Source of the DNA: Corynebacterium sp. HMSC05H05
GTDB taxonomy: Bacteria; Actinomycetota; Actinomycetes; Mycobacteriales; Mycobacteriaceae
Assembly: GCF_001807265.1 (NCBI RefSeq)
Contig: NZ_KV788371.1
Coordinates: 1-64,000, forward strand
DNA length: 64,000 nt
Reading direction: 5' to 3'
Shown: one piece after another, positions 1 through 8,897 of the stretch
Layout of the letters: every line of letters begins with the position of its first letter
How positions within the stretch are numbered: the first letter of the stretch is position 1
Notes under the pieces: generated by a model
The model's input: the letters and a program-made list of their open reading frames with translations, nothing else
What the model was told of the DNA's origin: nothing
Databases searched by the model: none
Program-made: the position numbers and the translations under genes

Positions 1-1
1 C

Positions 2-445
2 ACCACACCGCTACCATTTCGATCTTCTAAACAGATGGCAACAATGACATACAACCTCGCAAAGGATTTTACTCCTCGGACTGCGCTGTTCGACGCTCTC
101 GTATTCATTGCCTGCTTGTCGCTTCTCCTGACTGGCGCATTTTGCGGATGGACACTGACACCAAGAGTGAAGGACAAGGATGCAGATCGGGATGCGATCA
201 ACAGGCTCTTTTTTGGTAGCATCGATCGAAATTTCAGGGGCAAGAGACAAAAGCACAGTGAGGTGCTCCATACACTGACCTCTGAACCTGTTGAGCTGAC
301 AAAAGATCTCGCTGACCAGATCCATGTCAATGCTCGGATTGCCACAGTAAAAGCATCCGCCGCAAAGTGGGCCATCCGGTGTGCCCTCGCTGCAGGAGCC
401 GCAATCGCAGCCCTTGCCTTCTTTGTCGGCGTCACGAACAGCTAG
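2..445 (+). CDS. Pycsar membrane effector (PycTM-like, DUF5706-type), cut by left edge
   Basis: This is probably the effector of a Pycsar anti-phage system, a membrane protein thought to impair the membrane when cCMP or cUMP accumulates during infection. The reading frame is open to the window edge, so the true start is probably outside; the first ATG seen is at 35. Counting from that ATG there is a hydrophobic segment at residues 17-40 ending in LTPR, then LFFGSI, a polar middle, the stretch DLADQIHVNARIATVKASAAK, and a last membrane helix at about 112-133. That order (helix, TPR, FFGSI, D-L-x-x-Q-I...K, helix) is the family pattern; an N-terminal helix is expected upstream. The cyclase begins 7 bp after its stop, so the two look co-transcribed. 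The call rests on pattern and context. Confidence 0.72.
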   Translation, partial: TTPLPFRSSKQMATMTYNLAKDFTPRTALFDALVFIACLSLLLTGAFCGWTLTPRVKDKDADRDAINRLFFGSIDRNFRGKRQKHSEVLHTLTSEPVELTKDLADQIHVNARIATVKASAAKWAIRCALAAGAAIAALAFFVGVTNS

Positions 446-452
446 GACGCAA

Positions 453-1184
453 ATGGACGGCAACTACAAACCATATGACTGGACGGCTAGCTCGGCCCGG
501 ATCAAAGCGATCCTGGATCAGCCGGCGGGGGCGTATGAGGAGGTAGACGGGCTCCCTGACCGAGACAAGCTCACGTTCTCTAACGGCTTCTACGGCATGT
601 GCTCGGCGATCTTCATTGACATCCGAGACTCGTCCGGCCTGACGTCGAAGCACAAGAGGCCCGTTCTTGCGAAGATCTACCGGTCATTCATCTCGGAAAT
701 GGTCGCAGTCCTAAATTCCAACTACTATGTGCGCGAGGTGAATATCGTCGGGGACTGCGTATGGGCCTCCTACAAGACGACGCAGGTCAACCACATCGAC
801 GATGTGTTCGCTACCGCAGCGCAGGCCAATACTCTCCTGAACCTCCTCAACCACCACTACGAGAAGGCAGGAGTCACCCAGCTCAGCATCGGCATAGGCG
901 TGGAGTACGGGCGGGTCCTCATGATCAAGGCGGGGTTCAGCGGCAGCACCATCAATGACGTCGTGTACATGGGCGACGTCGTCAACAGAGCAGCCCATCT
1001 AGCGCACCTGGCGGGGCGCGGTTGGGGATCAAGCCCGATCGTCGTCGGGGACGTCTTCTACTCGAACCTGAACGAGAACAACCAAGGTCTACTCCGACCG
1101 CAGTGGACGTCCGGTATCGGAACCGTGTACCAGGGAGATCCCATCATCCCGCAGATGGACGAGTGGATCAGCTCCCTCAGATGA
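453..1184 (+). CDS. pycC: Pycsar-type pyrimidine nucleotide cyclase (class III cyclase fold)
   Basis: A 243-residue single-domain class III nucleotidyl cyclase. In Pycsar such enzymes make cCMP or cUMP on phage infection and activate the neighbouring effector. The two metal-binding aspartates are visible: D56 in FIDIRDSS and D101 in NIVGDCVWASY. A late GDVVNRAAH motif (174-182) corresponds to the region that stabilises the transition state in this fold. There is no membrane, HAMP or receiver domain, as expected for the family. I chose the ATG at 453, with AGGA six bases upstream and 7 bp after the effector stop; the frame is open further upstream but that part only shadows the effector gene. 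CMP or UMP preference cannot be read from the sequence. It ends 9 bp from the stop of the convergent cyclase. Confidence 0.82.
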   Translation: MDGNYKPYDWTASSARIKAILDQPAGAYEEVDGLPDRDKLTFSNGFYGMCSAIFIDIRDSSGLTSKHKRPVLAKIYRSFISEMVAVLNSNYYVREVNIVGDCVWASYKTTQVNHIDDVFATAAQANTLLNLLNHHYEKAGVTQLSIGIGVEYGRVLMIKAGFSGSTINDVVYMGDVVNRAAHLAHLAGRGWGSSPIVVGDVFYSNLNENNQGLLRPQWTSGIGTVYQGDPIIPQMDEWISSLR

Positions 1185-1193
1185 CATCCAACG

Positions 1194-1889
1194 TCAGACC
1201 GACCACAAGAACGTCGACCCGTAGATCTGATAGCCCATGTCGGAGGTTCCCAGGTCAGTCCACATGTTCCGCTTCGGATCACCTCCTAGCTTTGAGGTCT
1301 CATTCAGCTTGTTGTAGACGTCGGCGGTGATGTAGGTCGGGTAGCGAGGAGCGAGCGCGGCCAACTTCGCCGCATTGTTTGCTGCGTTCCCAACCCACAC
1401 CAAGTCATTGCTGCCTCGGATGCCTGTCCGGGCGACGAAAAGTTTCGAAGTATCGATTCCGACCCGCTGCTTGAGCACGAAGGAGCTCTTCGGGTACTTC
1501 TCAGCGATCTTCGCTGCCACCATTTTCTTCGATGTCCAGTTGATCTGGAGCCCGCACTTCGCGGCCGCGGAGTTCTTCGAGTTCCCGATGAACACACCCA
1601 TGACACGGTCCCCGTCGTAGGCCGTGATGATACCGCCCCGCGCACGAATGATCTTCGCTGCACAGTAGAGATAGCTCTTGTAGACCTCCGCAGCGAACCA
1701 GTCTTTGTGCACCTCGACCATCCTCGTCGACGACGCTAGATCCGCGTAGAGGACAGTTGCGTCGATCTCGACGGCAAGGTTCTTCAGTGGAAGGTCATCG
1801 GTGTCGGGCACCTTCTGGCCTGCGCGGCGTTCCCACTGCTCGTCGAGAGTCTTCTGGACATACGCATCCAGTTCATCTTTCAGACTCAT
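1194..1889 (-). CDS. second Pycsar-type cyclase (uridylate cyclase-like)
   Basis: A 231-residue class III cyclase converging on the first one. Metal aspartates are D50 in VLYADLASST and D94 in AYDGDRVMGVF. Further family-like stretches are AAEVYKSYLYCAAKIIRA, VGIDTS, GIRGSNDLVWVGNAANNAAKL and a C-terminal MWTDLG. I associate this motif set with the Pycsar enzymes described as uridylate cyclases. It is only distantly similar to the neighbour at 453-1184, so it is not a recent duplicate. The start at 1889 has GGAAGG about nine bases upstream; an in-frame ATG at 1913 would add eight residues. No effector gene lies beside it on its own strand. It may share the PycTM-like effector or be left over from a second locus. 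Confidence 0.78.
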   Translation of the reverse strand: MSLKDELDAYVQKTLDEQWERRAGQKVPDTDDLPLKNLAVEIDATVLYADLASSTRMVEVHKDWFAAEVYKSYLYCAAKIIRARGGIITAYDGDRVMGVFIGNSKNSAAAKCGLQINWTSKKMVAAKIAEKYPKSSFVLKQRVGIDTSKLFVARTGIRGSNDLVWVGNAANNAAKLAALAPRYPTYITADVYNKLNETSKLGGDPKRNMWTDLGTSDMGYQIYGSTFLWSV

Positions 1890-2269
1890 GTCGAAGATCC
1901 TTCCCACGCTCACCCTATCCGTTCGCTCGACCAGCTTAGCCGCCGCGCAGTGTCACGGGTTGCTGCAATAGGTCTGCTCGCGACCTTTCAGATACGCCAG
2001 AGGCTATATGGCGAAACAGAACTCCACGGAGAGGCGAAAGAAGGCTACCTCACTCAGTTGCAAGCGATTCGAGAAACCTGAAAAGTGTGCCGCACGGCGT
2101 TTTCTGCTCGGAAGGGCGACCTCCGAAGGCCAGATCGCTCCCCGTCACGAAGAGCTGGCACCGCCGAAGTTGCCCTCAAGCCAGATTCGGACTCATTCTC
2201 CCGGTCAGTCGCGGAACGAAAATCAACTCAGCACGGTTCCGACTGCAACTAAAACTGTTCCTACCGAAA
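1890..2269. other. intergenic region upstream of the second cyclase
   Basis: About 380 bp without a convincing gene. Frames of about 100 codons at 2008 and 66 codons at 2087 on the plus strand have no recognisable domain and an amino acid mix unlike a real protein. The region must hold the promoter of the second cyclase, but I could not choose a clear -10/-35 pair. No copy of the ychF-tail repeat is present here. Confidence 0.5.
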
Positions 2270-3244
2270 CTAAATACCGTCTTCTAACCGCTGGCGAAGC
2301 TCGACTTCCTCTTCATCGCTGAGCCCAGCGAGTCTTTCACCCTGCTGTTCTTCTTCGAATCGCAGCGCATCCGCCAATGTTTCTTTCAACGGGCGAATCC
2401 GCAGGCCCGCTTCGTAGGCTGCGGCGCAATCGAGTAGCGCGATGTTGCGAAACTGGTCACCTGGTACCCACAACGGCAACGATTTTGGCCCCATCCACGG
2501 GGTTACATCATTAGCGAGAAGCAGTTCATCAGAGCAGGGTCGCGTCGTAGCCCTCGATGCGGTTAACTCACGCGAAATCTCAAACACATCGGACAAGGAA
2601 GTAGCAAACCCCGTAGCATTAAAGGTTCCGAAAATCCCAACTTCTGCAGACTCAACTATCCAGCCTGCAAGGTCTTTCACATCAATCATAGCGACGGGAA
2701 ACGCCGGGTCTGGGACGATCACGTTCTCACCCGTGGGATGCGCGAAGCGCCACGGATAGTAACCACTGCGCCCTGTTTCGTCGCCGTAGCCAGCGATCAG
2801 ACCGGGTCGAACTACCATTACTGGCCGATTTGTGCTGCGATAAATCGTTTCGCAAGCAGACTTTGCGGCTGGGTACTGCCCCATGTTCTCCATGTAGTCA
2901 ATTTCAAGCGGAGCGACTACGGAATCAGACTCGGAAGAAATACTTCCCTGATCCTCATATACGCTGCTCGAAGACACAAATATACGATGCTTGGCCTCGA
3001 GTTTCGCCGCCGCATCCCGCGCATGCTTCGGCTGACTCGTCAGATCCACAATGGTGTCCCAAGTTTTCCTCGCAACCTCATCGTACGCACCGTCACGGTC
3101 ACGGTCCGAACTCACAAACTCAGCTCCGTTGGGAACCTTCCCGTTACCCCGTGCAAGGCAAGTAACTTGATGTCCTCGGTCGACTGCTACAGCCGCAATG
3201 TGCCCTCCAAGGAAACCGGTACCACCGAGCAATAAAAAGTTCAT
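2270..3244 (-). CDS. NAD-dependent epimerase/dehydratase (extended SDR)
   Basis: A 324-residue extended short-chain dehydrogenase. The N-terminal nucleotide-binding motif is GGTGFLGGHIA; the catalytic elements are SSSSVYE and YPAAKSACE (the Tyr-x-x-x-Lys pair). Similar proteins act on nucleotide sugars or are reductases of unknown substrate. The start at 3244 (MNFLLLGG) places the Rossmann motif at the N-terminus as is usual; an upstream ATG at 3304 would add a non-family leader. It lies in the low-GC accessory region between the second cyclase and a ychF-tail repeat. It has no evident link to cyclic nucleotide signalling, so its role in the module is unknown. Confidence 0.8.
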   Translation of the reverse strand: MNFLLLGGTGFLGGHIAAVAVDRGHQVTCLARGNGKVPNGAEFVSSDRDRDGAYDEVARKTWDTIVDLTSQPKHARDAAAKLEAKHRIFVSSSSVYEDQGSISSESDSVVAPLEIDYMENMGQYPAAKSACETIYRSTNRPVMVVRPGLIAGYGDETGRSGYYPWRFAHPTGENVIVPDPAFPVAMIDVKDLAGWIVESAEVGIFGTFNATGFATSLSDVFEISRELTASRATTRPCSDELLLANDVTPWMGPKSLPLWVPGDQFRNIALLDCAAAYEAGLRIRPLKETLADALRFEEEQQGERLAGLSDEEEVELRQRLEDGI

Positions 3245-3367
3245 GTCACTAGTTGTACATGAAACCTTCTCACACGTGACTAGTCTTAATCCCAGCACAT
3301 CCAAGCTAGATTAAGATGTCAGTTCAGGAATACCCCACCATCTGCCGGAGCTTCTTATTCGGTTGAC

Positions 3368-3394
3368 CTACACGTTGAACTTGAATTCCACCAC
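3368..3394 (-). repeat. ychF 3'-end repeat, copy 1 (putative attachment site)
   Basis: On the minus strand this 27-bp segment reads as a ychF tail, coding VVEFKFNV then a TAG stop. The native end at 13162-13188 also codes VVEFKFNV then TAA. They differ at four of 27 bases, all in third codon or stop positions. No ychF coding sequence continues to the right of it. It marks the left edge of the STAND NTPase module and the right edge of the Pycsar/epimerase module. Confidence 0.85.
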
Positions 3395-3471
3395 GTTACG
3401 AATCGGATCAACCTCTCCCGCCAGGAGACATTGGCTCCAATGAAACCCGCGGCCCTTTCGAGCGCTATCGG

Positions 3472-6400
3472 TTATAACCGCTCTGAATCCGTTATGGCCT
3501 CACTGATGCCGTACGCGCCAAGCTCTAAGAGAGAGTCCAAAACGTCGAGCAACTCCGCTCGGTGGGTACGATCCCGGCACTGCGCTAGCCCACGCACCAC
3601 CAGTTCACTGATGTAATGCGCATCTCCCGCTGCGCCGGTGCGAATGTCCGCGGCATCGTGCCCGAAGACATCGACAAACCGTTTTGCAGCTCTCAAGACC
3701 AGTTCATCGACCTTATCCGGCGCGTACTGTAGCGTGACCAGCAACTGGGGCGTGGCGTGTTCGTAAGCCGGCGAGTCGATCAAAGCCGCGAGTAGTTTAA
3801 CGAATGGCTGGAGCGGTTGCTCGCGGAGGTGAAGCGCCACAGTAGCCGCTTCCTTACGCACCCCATCCGCCTCGTCGTTCATAAGCCGGGTTAGGGTCGC
3901 CGTGGCCAGTTCGACATTCGAAGTGCGATCGACACACTGAACACAGGTTTCAGCGATGCCCTTTCGGGCGTGAAAGTCTCCCGACAGCGCTTGTTTCATA
4001 AGATCGGGACGGTCCCATTCCATCGCCGCGAACGCCGCGACAGCGCCACCAGCCTCACGGACTTCGGCATCATCCGATGCCAACATGCGCTGAATTACCG
4101 GATCTATAACCTCGGGATTCACGTTGCCGATGTAGACCATCAAATGCTGAACAGATCCGGCGGCGAGGAGACGATCGTCAGTATCGATCAGGGTTGAGAA
4201 CGCCCTCATGACCTCTGGGCGAGCATGCCGTAGCGCGGCGGAGAGGGTGTAGGCAACGCACGAACGGACACTGAGTACCGGATCGCCGGCCATCGCGTTG
4301 AGATATGGCGCGACCAGTGCAGTTCTCTCGCCGTCACTGTCGGTGACCAAAAGATCGCCGAGAGCTTCGGCCAAACTCCCTCGTGCCGTGTTGATGCCGT
4401 TCAATTGCATATCCACGGCACTTGGTGCGTCCGTTCCATCCCGAACGATCACGGGAGAACAATCGGCCGGATCCAGCGCGTGCACAGCGCTGTCTCTAAT
4501 CAGTTCGACCAGGTCAAGCGGCACTTCGCGGTAGTATTTTTGTAGCGCCATCCCGAGCCATCGATCATTTTCTGCCTGTCCCAGCGAAGCAATGTGACGG
4601 ACAGCGTCGAAGATCAGCGGCGCGGTGCTATCGCTCGCATCGGCCTCGCCAAAGCCCCTAAGCATCGCACCGGAGTAAGCCGCATTGAACTCTGGGGACA
4701 GCCGCAGCGCCAGCCTAGCGAAGCGCTCGGGGTTTGCGGCTACTTGATTGCCCAGCACTCCGGACAATTCATGGGCTCCGCCGGTGAAGGTCGCCCAATT
4801 CGTCTTGTCAGTGTCATACTTTGACATAGCCCTCAGCCATTGTGAATCGCTCATTTTCTTTGCGGCACCAAGGGCGATCGGCGAACCGATGGAACCACCG
4901 GTAATTCCCTGTGGCTCTGCGGGGGCGTCCTCCCCAAACTTCCGTCGATATTCCCCGAGGAGTCGTTGACCGACCGTAGTAAGCCGCGCTTCTTCCAGGG
5001 CGGATAGAAACGTGAAAGCCGAACGTCCCGAGCCGCAGTTACTCCCCCACTCGCAGGGCATATCTCGAAACAACTTCTCGAGCCGCTGGTGAATTTCGTC
5101 GGACACGTGTGGTGCAATCGCCAGGACAAGCTCCCGCGCAACCCATAGGGAATCGGAGATATAGCCGCAACGGAGACGACGTCCGCCTTCGAGCAAGAGA
5201 CTCGCCGCCCACCCGGCAAAATGCTCTGCGCTCGCTGACAATGCTCGGTAGAGCAAGAATTGCGATCCGTCGTAGGGATCGGAAGCCAGTTCCTCGAGAA
5301 GGAACCGGATCTCCTCAGGGGCGCTCTTTGCCACACTCTCCAGCGCTCGGACCGACGCCGCCAGCAGGATGCCATCAAGCCGGTAGCTGCCGAGGTCATC
5401 GTCCTTGATGCGAAAGCTGAAGTGCAGATCGCGAATCAGGCCGTCGACGCCAGGCTCGATCGCGGTCCTCGCCATGACTCGTCGGAGATACGGCACCGTG
5501 ACCAGCACGAATGCCAACGGTTCAGCATGTGCGGTATACCTAACGAGTTCGGCGGCGCTGTGCTCTCGCATGCCGAGCACAGTCACCTTGCCTTCCTCGT
5601 TAAGCGTCAGGGCATCCCCGTGATCGATCAGCCGAGCCTGCAACAACTCGATCGCCCAAAGTGGTTCGTGCTTAGGCAGGTTGTGCATCGTTAGCCAAAA
5701 TTCATGCTGTGCCCCATCGTAGGCGCCTTCGCGAACTCCTTCGAGCACCAAATCGAACAAATCTCGGTTCTGAAAGACATCCGAAAAACGGCTGACCCAA
5801 CGCAACCAGCGGTGATATTCCGGCTGGGCCTTGCGGTCTCCTAACAGCTTTGCGATCGATACCGGGTGCTCTTTGACCGCACTAGCCATCATATTCAACG
5901 CGTGATTCCGCATCCCCTCGTTCGGGCCATCGAGCCAAGCAGCAATCTGACCATCCTCAAGGAAACGCCTGAACCACTGTGGTCTACTCAACTGCTGCCA
6001 GAGCCGGTCTTCAAAGCCCGGATGTCCCGCGGCGATTCGGACCATCACTTCGGCATCGGCAGTCGTCGGCGCAAGAAGATTAGCTACGACGGCAAGGACT
6101 GTCTCCTTTATGTGAAATCGGATGTCGTTAGCGGTAAGTACTGATTCGACCTCGGTATGGAAACGATCCGGCGCTCGCTCGTAGAGATGTTGCAGGACCT
6201 GGCGAACCTGGGCACGTCGAAAAAGTGCCTGCTCGTCACGGAGAAGGAAGTCAACGAGTGACTCCCCGCGTGACACCCACAGACGTGCGAAGGCGTAGTC
6301 GAAAAACGTTTCATGGAAGAACGCGATGCGACCGCCGTCTTGCGCAAGCAAGTGTTCTGAAACGAGGACGTTGGCGTCTTCAATAAGGTCCTCATCGTCC

Positions 6401-7932
6401 AGAATCTCGATTGGGACAGACAGCGCTTGCAGATCGCTTGCAGCGTTGGCGATCCGACTGACCACGTCGTTGAATCTGACATTCACTCGCCGCGAACGCA
6501 CTGCTCGTCGCTTGCGCTCCCAAAACGCTTCAAAGAGCGATCCGCGCGAATGGAAGGCCAGCGCGTCAGCCTGAGTCGAAATCGTTTGCAGGAGTACAAG
6601 GTGCAGCGGCGTCTGCAGAAGGGCTAGTTGTGATGGATTTAACCGCGCTGGGTCGAGTCCCATTCTTGTCACTGCCGCTTCGACTTCCTCCTTCGACAAT
6701 CGGCCGACTTCCACCGTTGTTACGTCGGTACGAGACGCAAATGCGCGGATACGGTGATCATTATCGATGTCAAACTGGCGACATGCCATAACAACACGGA
6801 TTCCGCACACTGACAGAGCTTCGTCGATGAGATCCATAACGACATCGAAACTCTCCGGCATACGTCCGGAGGCAAGACTCACCGCGTCGAGTTGGTCGAT
6901 AATCAGGAAGGCGTCGCGATCGTCAGCCGCCCTCGCGAAAGCGGCTGCGGGAGAGACTTCGAACCCGAACTGATGCCCCAACTCGACAGTCGACGCGAAC
7001 GGACCACATCGGTCCAATCGTAGCGCCAGCACCTCGGCACCAGCCGATTCAAGAGCGGCAGCAGTTTGTTCGAGAACGGAACTCTTCCCACCTCCCGCCG
7101 TACCTGCGACGAGCCCGATCCGATATTTATCAAGCGCCTCCACTAGGTGGGCGGCCTCTGCACGCTTAATCGGTGGTTGCAAGAGTTCACGTTCAACGGA
7201 CTGACGCCAGCTTTTCGTGATCTTAAACACCTGCTGGTGCGACTTCAGATGCGAACCAGGTTCCAGTGGCTTGATGCCCCTTTGAGCGAGAAGAGCAAAA
7301 AGTTCAGTTCGAGTCAACCGCTTACCGAGGTTGTCGAGAAGGATATCCCCTATAGCAAGAGATATGAGGTCGCCGCTAGCTCCCCTCAGACTGCACACAG
7401 CAAGCATACTGTTCGTGCGGACGATGTCGAGTTCATCTTGAACTAAGAACCACATTCCGCGAAGTGTGTTCCAGGCCACTTGGGGATTGCCCAGGATTTC
7501 GGCCGCCGCCAATTGGTTAAAGACCGGTCTAAGCTCTTTAGTAAGCCAGCAGTCGGTGAAACTCGTTAGATCATCTGCCTTGCGAGCGCGATCGGACAAT
7601 TCTTGTAAGGGCCGGCATGGCACCAGGGAGACAAAATGGTAACTTCGGCCCGCCGCCACATGCTCCGCAGCCGCCTCGAAGATCTTCTGATCGGCGAGAG
7701 CCTTGACTGTCCAACTGTTACTAGTGCCGTTCTGTCGTTTTAACTGGTGCACTTCGGTAATGAGACCGTCGTCGTAAGTGAACTCGGAACCTCGATTTAG
7801 CTCGGCGTCGATGTCTTCCGCAGTCAACGCCCGTCTATCGTCGACGATGCAATATAAGGCATGGCGGATAGCCCACGCGAGCTCGTACCTATTTCCAAGC
7901 TTGTCTGTTTCTCCACCAGGTCTAGGCGACAT
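3472..7932 (-). CDS. Large STAND NTPase with N-terminal PD-(D/E)XK nuclease-like domain; candidate anti-phage protein
   Basis: A 1486-residue protein filling a whole module. Residues 5-130 resemble the Cap4/DUF4297-type nuclease domain: GGETDKLGNRYE near the start and the E60-V-H-Q-L-K65 motif (E-x-x-Q-x-K active site). A P-loop NTPase follows, with Walker A GTAGGGKSS at 277-285 and Walker B FLIIDQLD at 342-349, then a winged-helix-like NACHT/STAND region. The C-terminal half is helical; the last 400 residues look like HEAT repeats (for example ADGVRKEAATVALHLRE). This nuclease-NTPase-sensor layout is that of Avs and related STAND defence proteins, where the C-terminus recognises a phage protein. 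I chose the ATG at 7932 because GGAGG lies four bases upstream; the frame is open to 8031. The exact family and trigger are unknown. Confidence 0.8.
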   Translation of the reverse strand: MSPRPGGETDKLGNRYELAWAIRHALYCIVDDRRALTAEDIDAELNRGSEFTYDDGLITEVHQLKRQNGTSNSWTVKALADQKIFEAAAEHVAAGRSYHFVSLVPCRPLQELSDRARKADDLTSFTDCWLTKELRPVFNQLAAAEILGNPQVAWNTLRGMWFLVQDELDIVRTNSMLAVCSLRGASGDLISLAIGDILLDNLGKRLTRTELFALLAQRGIKPLEPGSHLKSHQQVFKITKSWRQSVERELLQPPIKRAEAAHLVEALDKYRIGLVAGTAGGGKSSVLEQTAAALESAGAEVLALRLDRCGPFASTVELGHQFGFEVSPAAAFARAADDRDAFLIIDQLDAVSLASGRMPESFDVVMDLIDEALSVCGIRVVMACRQFDIDNDHRIRAFASRTDVTTVEVGRLSKEEVEAAVTRMGLDPARLNPSQLALLQTPLHLVLLQTISTQADALAFHSRGSLFEAFWERKRRAVRSRRVNVRFNDVVSRIANAASDLQALSVPIEILDDEDLIEDANVLVSEHLLAQDGGRIAFFHETFFDYAFARLWVSRGESLVDFLLRDEQALFRRAQVRQVLQHLYERAPDRFHTEVESVLTANDIRFHIKETVLAVVANLLAPTTADAEVMVRIAAGHPGFEDRLWQQLSRPQWFRRFLEDGQIAAWLDGPNEGMRNHALNMMASAVKEHPVSIAKLLGDRKAQPEYHRWLRWVSRFSDVFQNRDLFDLVLEGVREGAYDGAQHEFWLTMHNLPKHEPLWAIELLQARLIDHGDALTLNEEGKVTVLGMREHSAAELVRYTAHAEPLAFVLVTVPYLRRVMARTAIEPGVDGLIRDLHFSFRIKDDDLGSYRLDGILLAASVRALESVAKSAPEEIRFLLEELASDPYDGSQFLLYRALSASAEHFAGWAASLLLEGGRRLRCGYISDSLWVARELVLAIAPHVSDEIHQRLEKLFRDMPCEWGSNCGSGRSAFTFLSALEEARLTTVGQRLLGEYRRKFGEDAPAEPQGITGGSIGSPIALGAAKKMSDSQWLRAMSKYDTDKTNWATFTGGAHELSGVLGNQVAANPERFARLALRLSPEFNAAYSGAMLRGFGEADASDSTAPLIFDAVRHIASLGQAENDRWLGMALQKYYREVPLDLVELIRDSAVHALDPADCSPVIVRDGTDAPSAVDMQLNGINTARGSLAEALGDLLVTDSDGERTALVAPYLNAMAGDPVLSVRSCVAYTLSAALRHARPEVMRAFSTLIDTDDRLLAAGSVQHLMVYIGNVNPEVIDPVIQRMLASDDAEVREAGGAVAAFAAMEWDRPDLMKQALSGDFHARKGIAETCVQCVDRTSNVELATATLTRLMNDEADGVRKEAATVALHLREQPLQPFVKLLAALIDSPAYEHATPQLLVTLQYAPDKVDELVLRAAKRFVDVFGHDAADIRTGAAGDAHYISELVVRGLAQCRDRTHRAELLDVLDSLLELGAYGISEAITDSERL

Positions 7933-8106
7933 CAGACCTCCGAGATCACTTTCAACGTGGGATGCCGTATGGCGACACTCATAGCAGACTAGTGCAGGCT
8001 CGGCCGAGTGTGGGCACCGAGTGTGAGGCACTTGCGTCTATTTAAGTACACTCAAACGACTACGGGCCAAAATGCGATTACAACTAAAAGTAACCCTGTC
8101 CAGGAG

Positions 8107-8133
8107 CTACACGTTGAACTTAAACTCCACGGA
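8107..8133 (-). repeat. ychF 3'-end repeat, copy 2 (putative attachment site)
   Basis: On the minus strand it codes SVEFKFNV then TAG, a displaced ychF tail. The V-E-F-K-F-N-V part matches the native end except for synonymous changes (GAG-TTT-AAG-TTC-AAC). It lies about 175 bp upstream of the STAND gene start and separates that module from the erm(X) module. Confidence 0.82.
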
Positions 8134-8225
8134 GTGTCGGCGATAAATAACCATTTTATTCGCAAGTGCGGAAGTAGCAACGAAATACCGCTAAAACGGA
8201 CAACATGGGGGTGCACAGAAATACA

Positions 8226-8249
8226 TATAGGTTCTGCGGAAAACCTATA
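8226..8249. repeat. inverted repeat near ychF-tail copy 2
   Basis: Perfect 8-bp arms TATAGGTT and AACCTATA with an 8-base centre, about 95 bp from ychF-tail copy 2, in a roughly 490-bp stretch (7933-8419) without an intact gene. It could be a recombinase or regulator site or a small hairpin; nothing in the sequence decides which. Confidence 0.4.
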
Positions 8250-8419
8250 GGGATCGTCGCTATAAACCGCTGTGCGTGGAAAACATAAAGGGTTTACGGA
8301 CCCGGTCCCAGCCCCCTCAATACTCTGAGCCGGGAGAATGGAAAATGGAAGTCGATGTATCCCCACTATTCATTTTTCCGTTCTTCGGAGTACACCGGGA
8401 GCTACTCCTTCGGACCAGC

Positions 8420-8678
8420 TCCGTGTGAACTAGATGAGAAAGCGCAGCAGCGAATCATCGACGCTGGACAGTTGGTACTGCGGGCCCGCGAGCGGCACCC
8501 CGAGGGGTCACTCGCGGAGCACTACAACCCGTTAGCGATGGACCAAACTCTGCTCAAGGCTCACGACGAAATGGACCGAGAAGTAAATAAAGCTTTCGGT
8601 GTGGCACGCAAACTCACCAACGAGCGCCAGCGCCAGGAGCTACTGTTCGCCAGCTACGGGGAGTTGTCGAGGGGCTAA
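8420..8678 (+). pseudogene. C-terminal remnant of an MmeI/type IIG-like DNA methyltransferase
   Basis: The frame from about 8420 codes VLRARERHPEGSLAEHYNP, then LLKAHDEMDREVNKAFG and QELLFASYGEL. This is the characteristic C-terminus of large type IIG (MmeI-like) restriction-methylation proteins, whose usual form is SLAdLYdPltMPp.L.kAH..lDraVd.aYg. The catalytic methyltransferase core is absent upstream: sequence before 8420 shows no homology I recognise and runs back to ychF-tail copy 2. A methionine at 8355 is in frame but gives only 107 residues. This is the surviving end of a restriction-modification gene lost by deletion. Confidence 0.75.
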
Positions 8679-8897
8679 TCTCCTCGCTTCCATCAAAATC
8701 GAAACCACCAGCAGGGTCGTTCCCCGTGCGGGTAATTTTGATCGGCCCCGCTGCTGGGTATAGAACCCTGTCGCCGGCAACGCCGGGAACTATGACTGTG
8801 CCCGACGAGAACACGTCACTGTCATAACCCGGCTCACGGTAGACCAGCACTGGTCGTCCACTACTACTGGTGGATTTCGGTTTGGGTGGCGGGGAGA

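Noticed and set aside
2008-2322. 104-codon open frame on the plus strand
   Set aside because: No domain, odd composition, and it runs into the epimerase gene; more likely a chance frame upstream of the second cyclase.
8614-8850. 78-codon minus-strand frame with GTG start
   Set aside because: Overlaps the methyltransferase remnant and shows no family; could be another remnant but cannot be supported.
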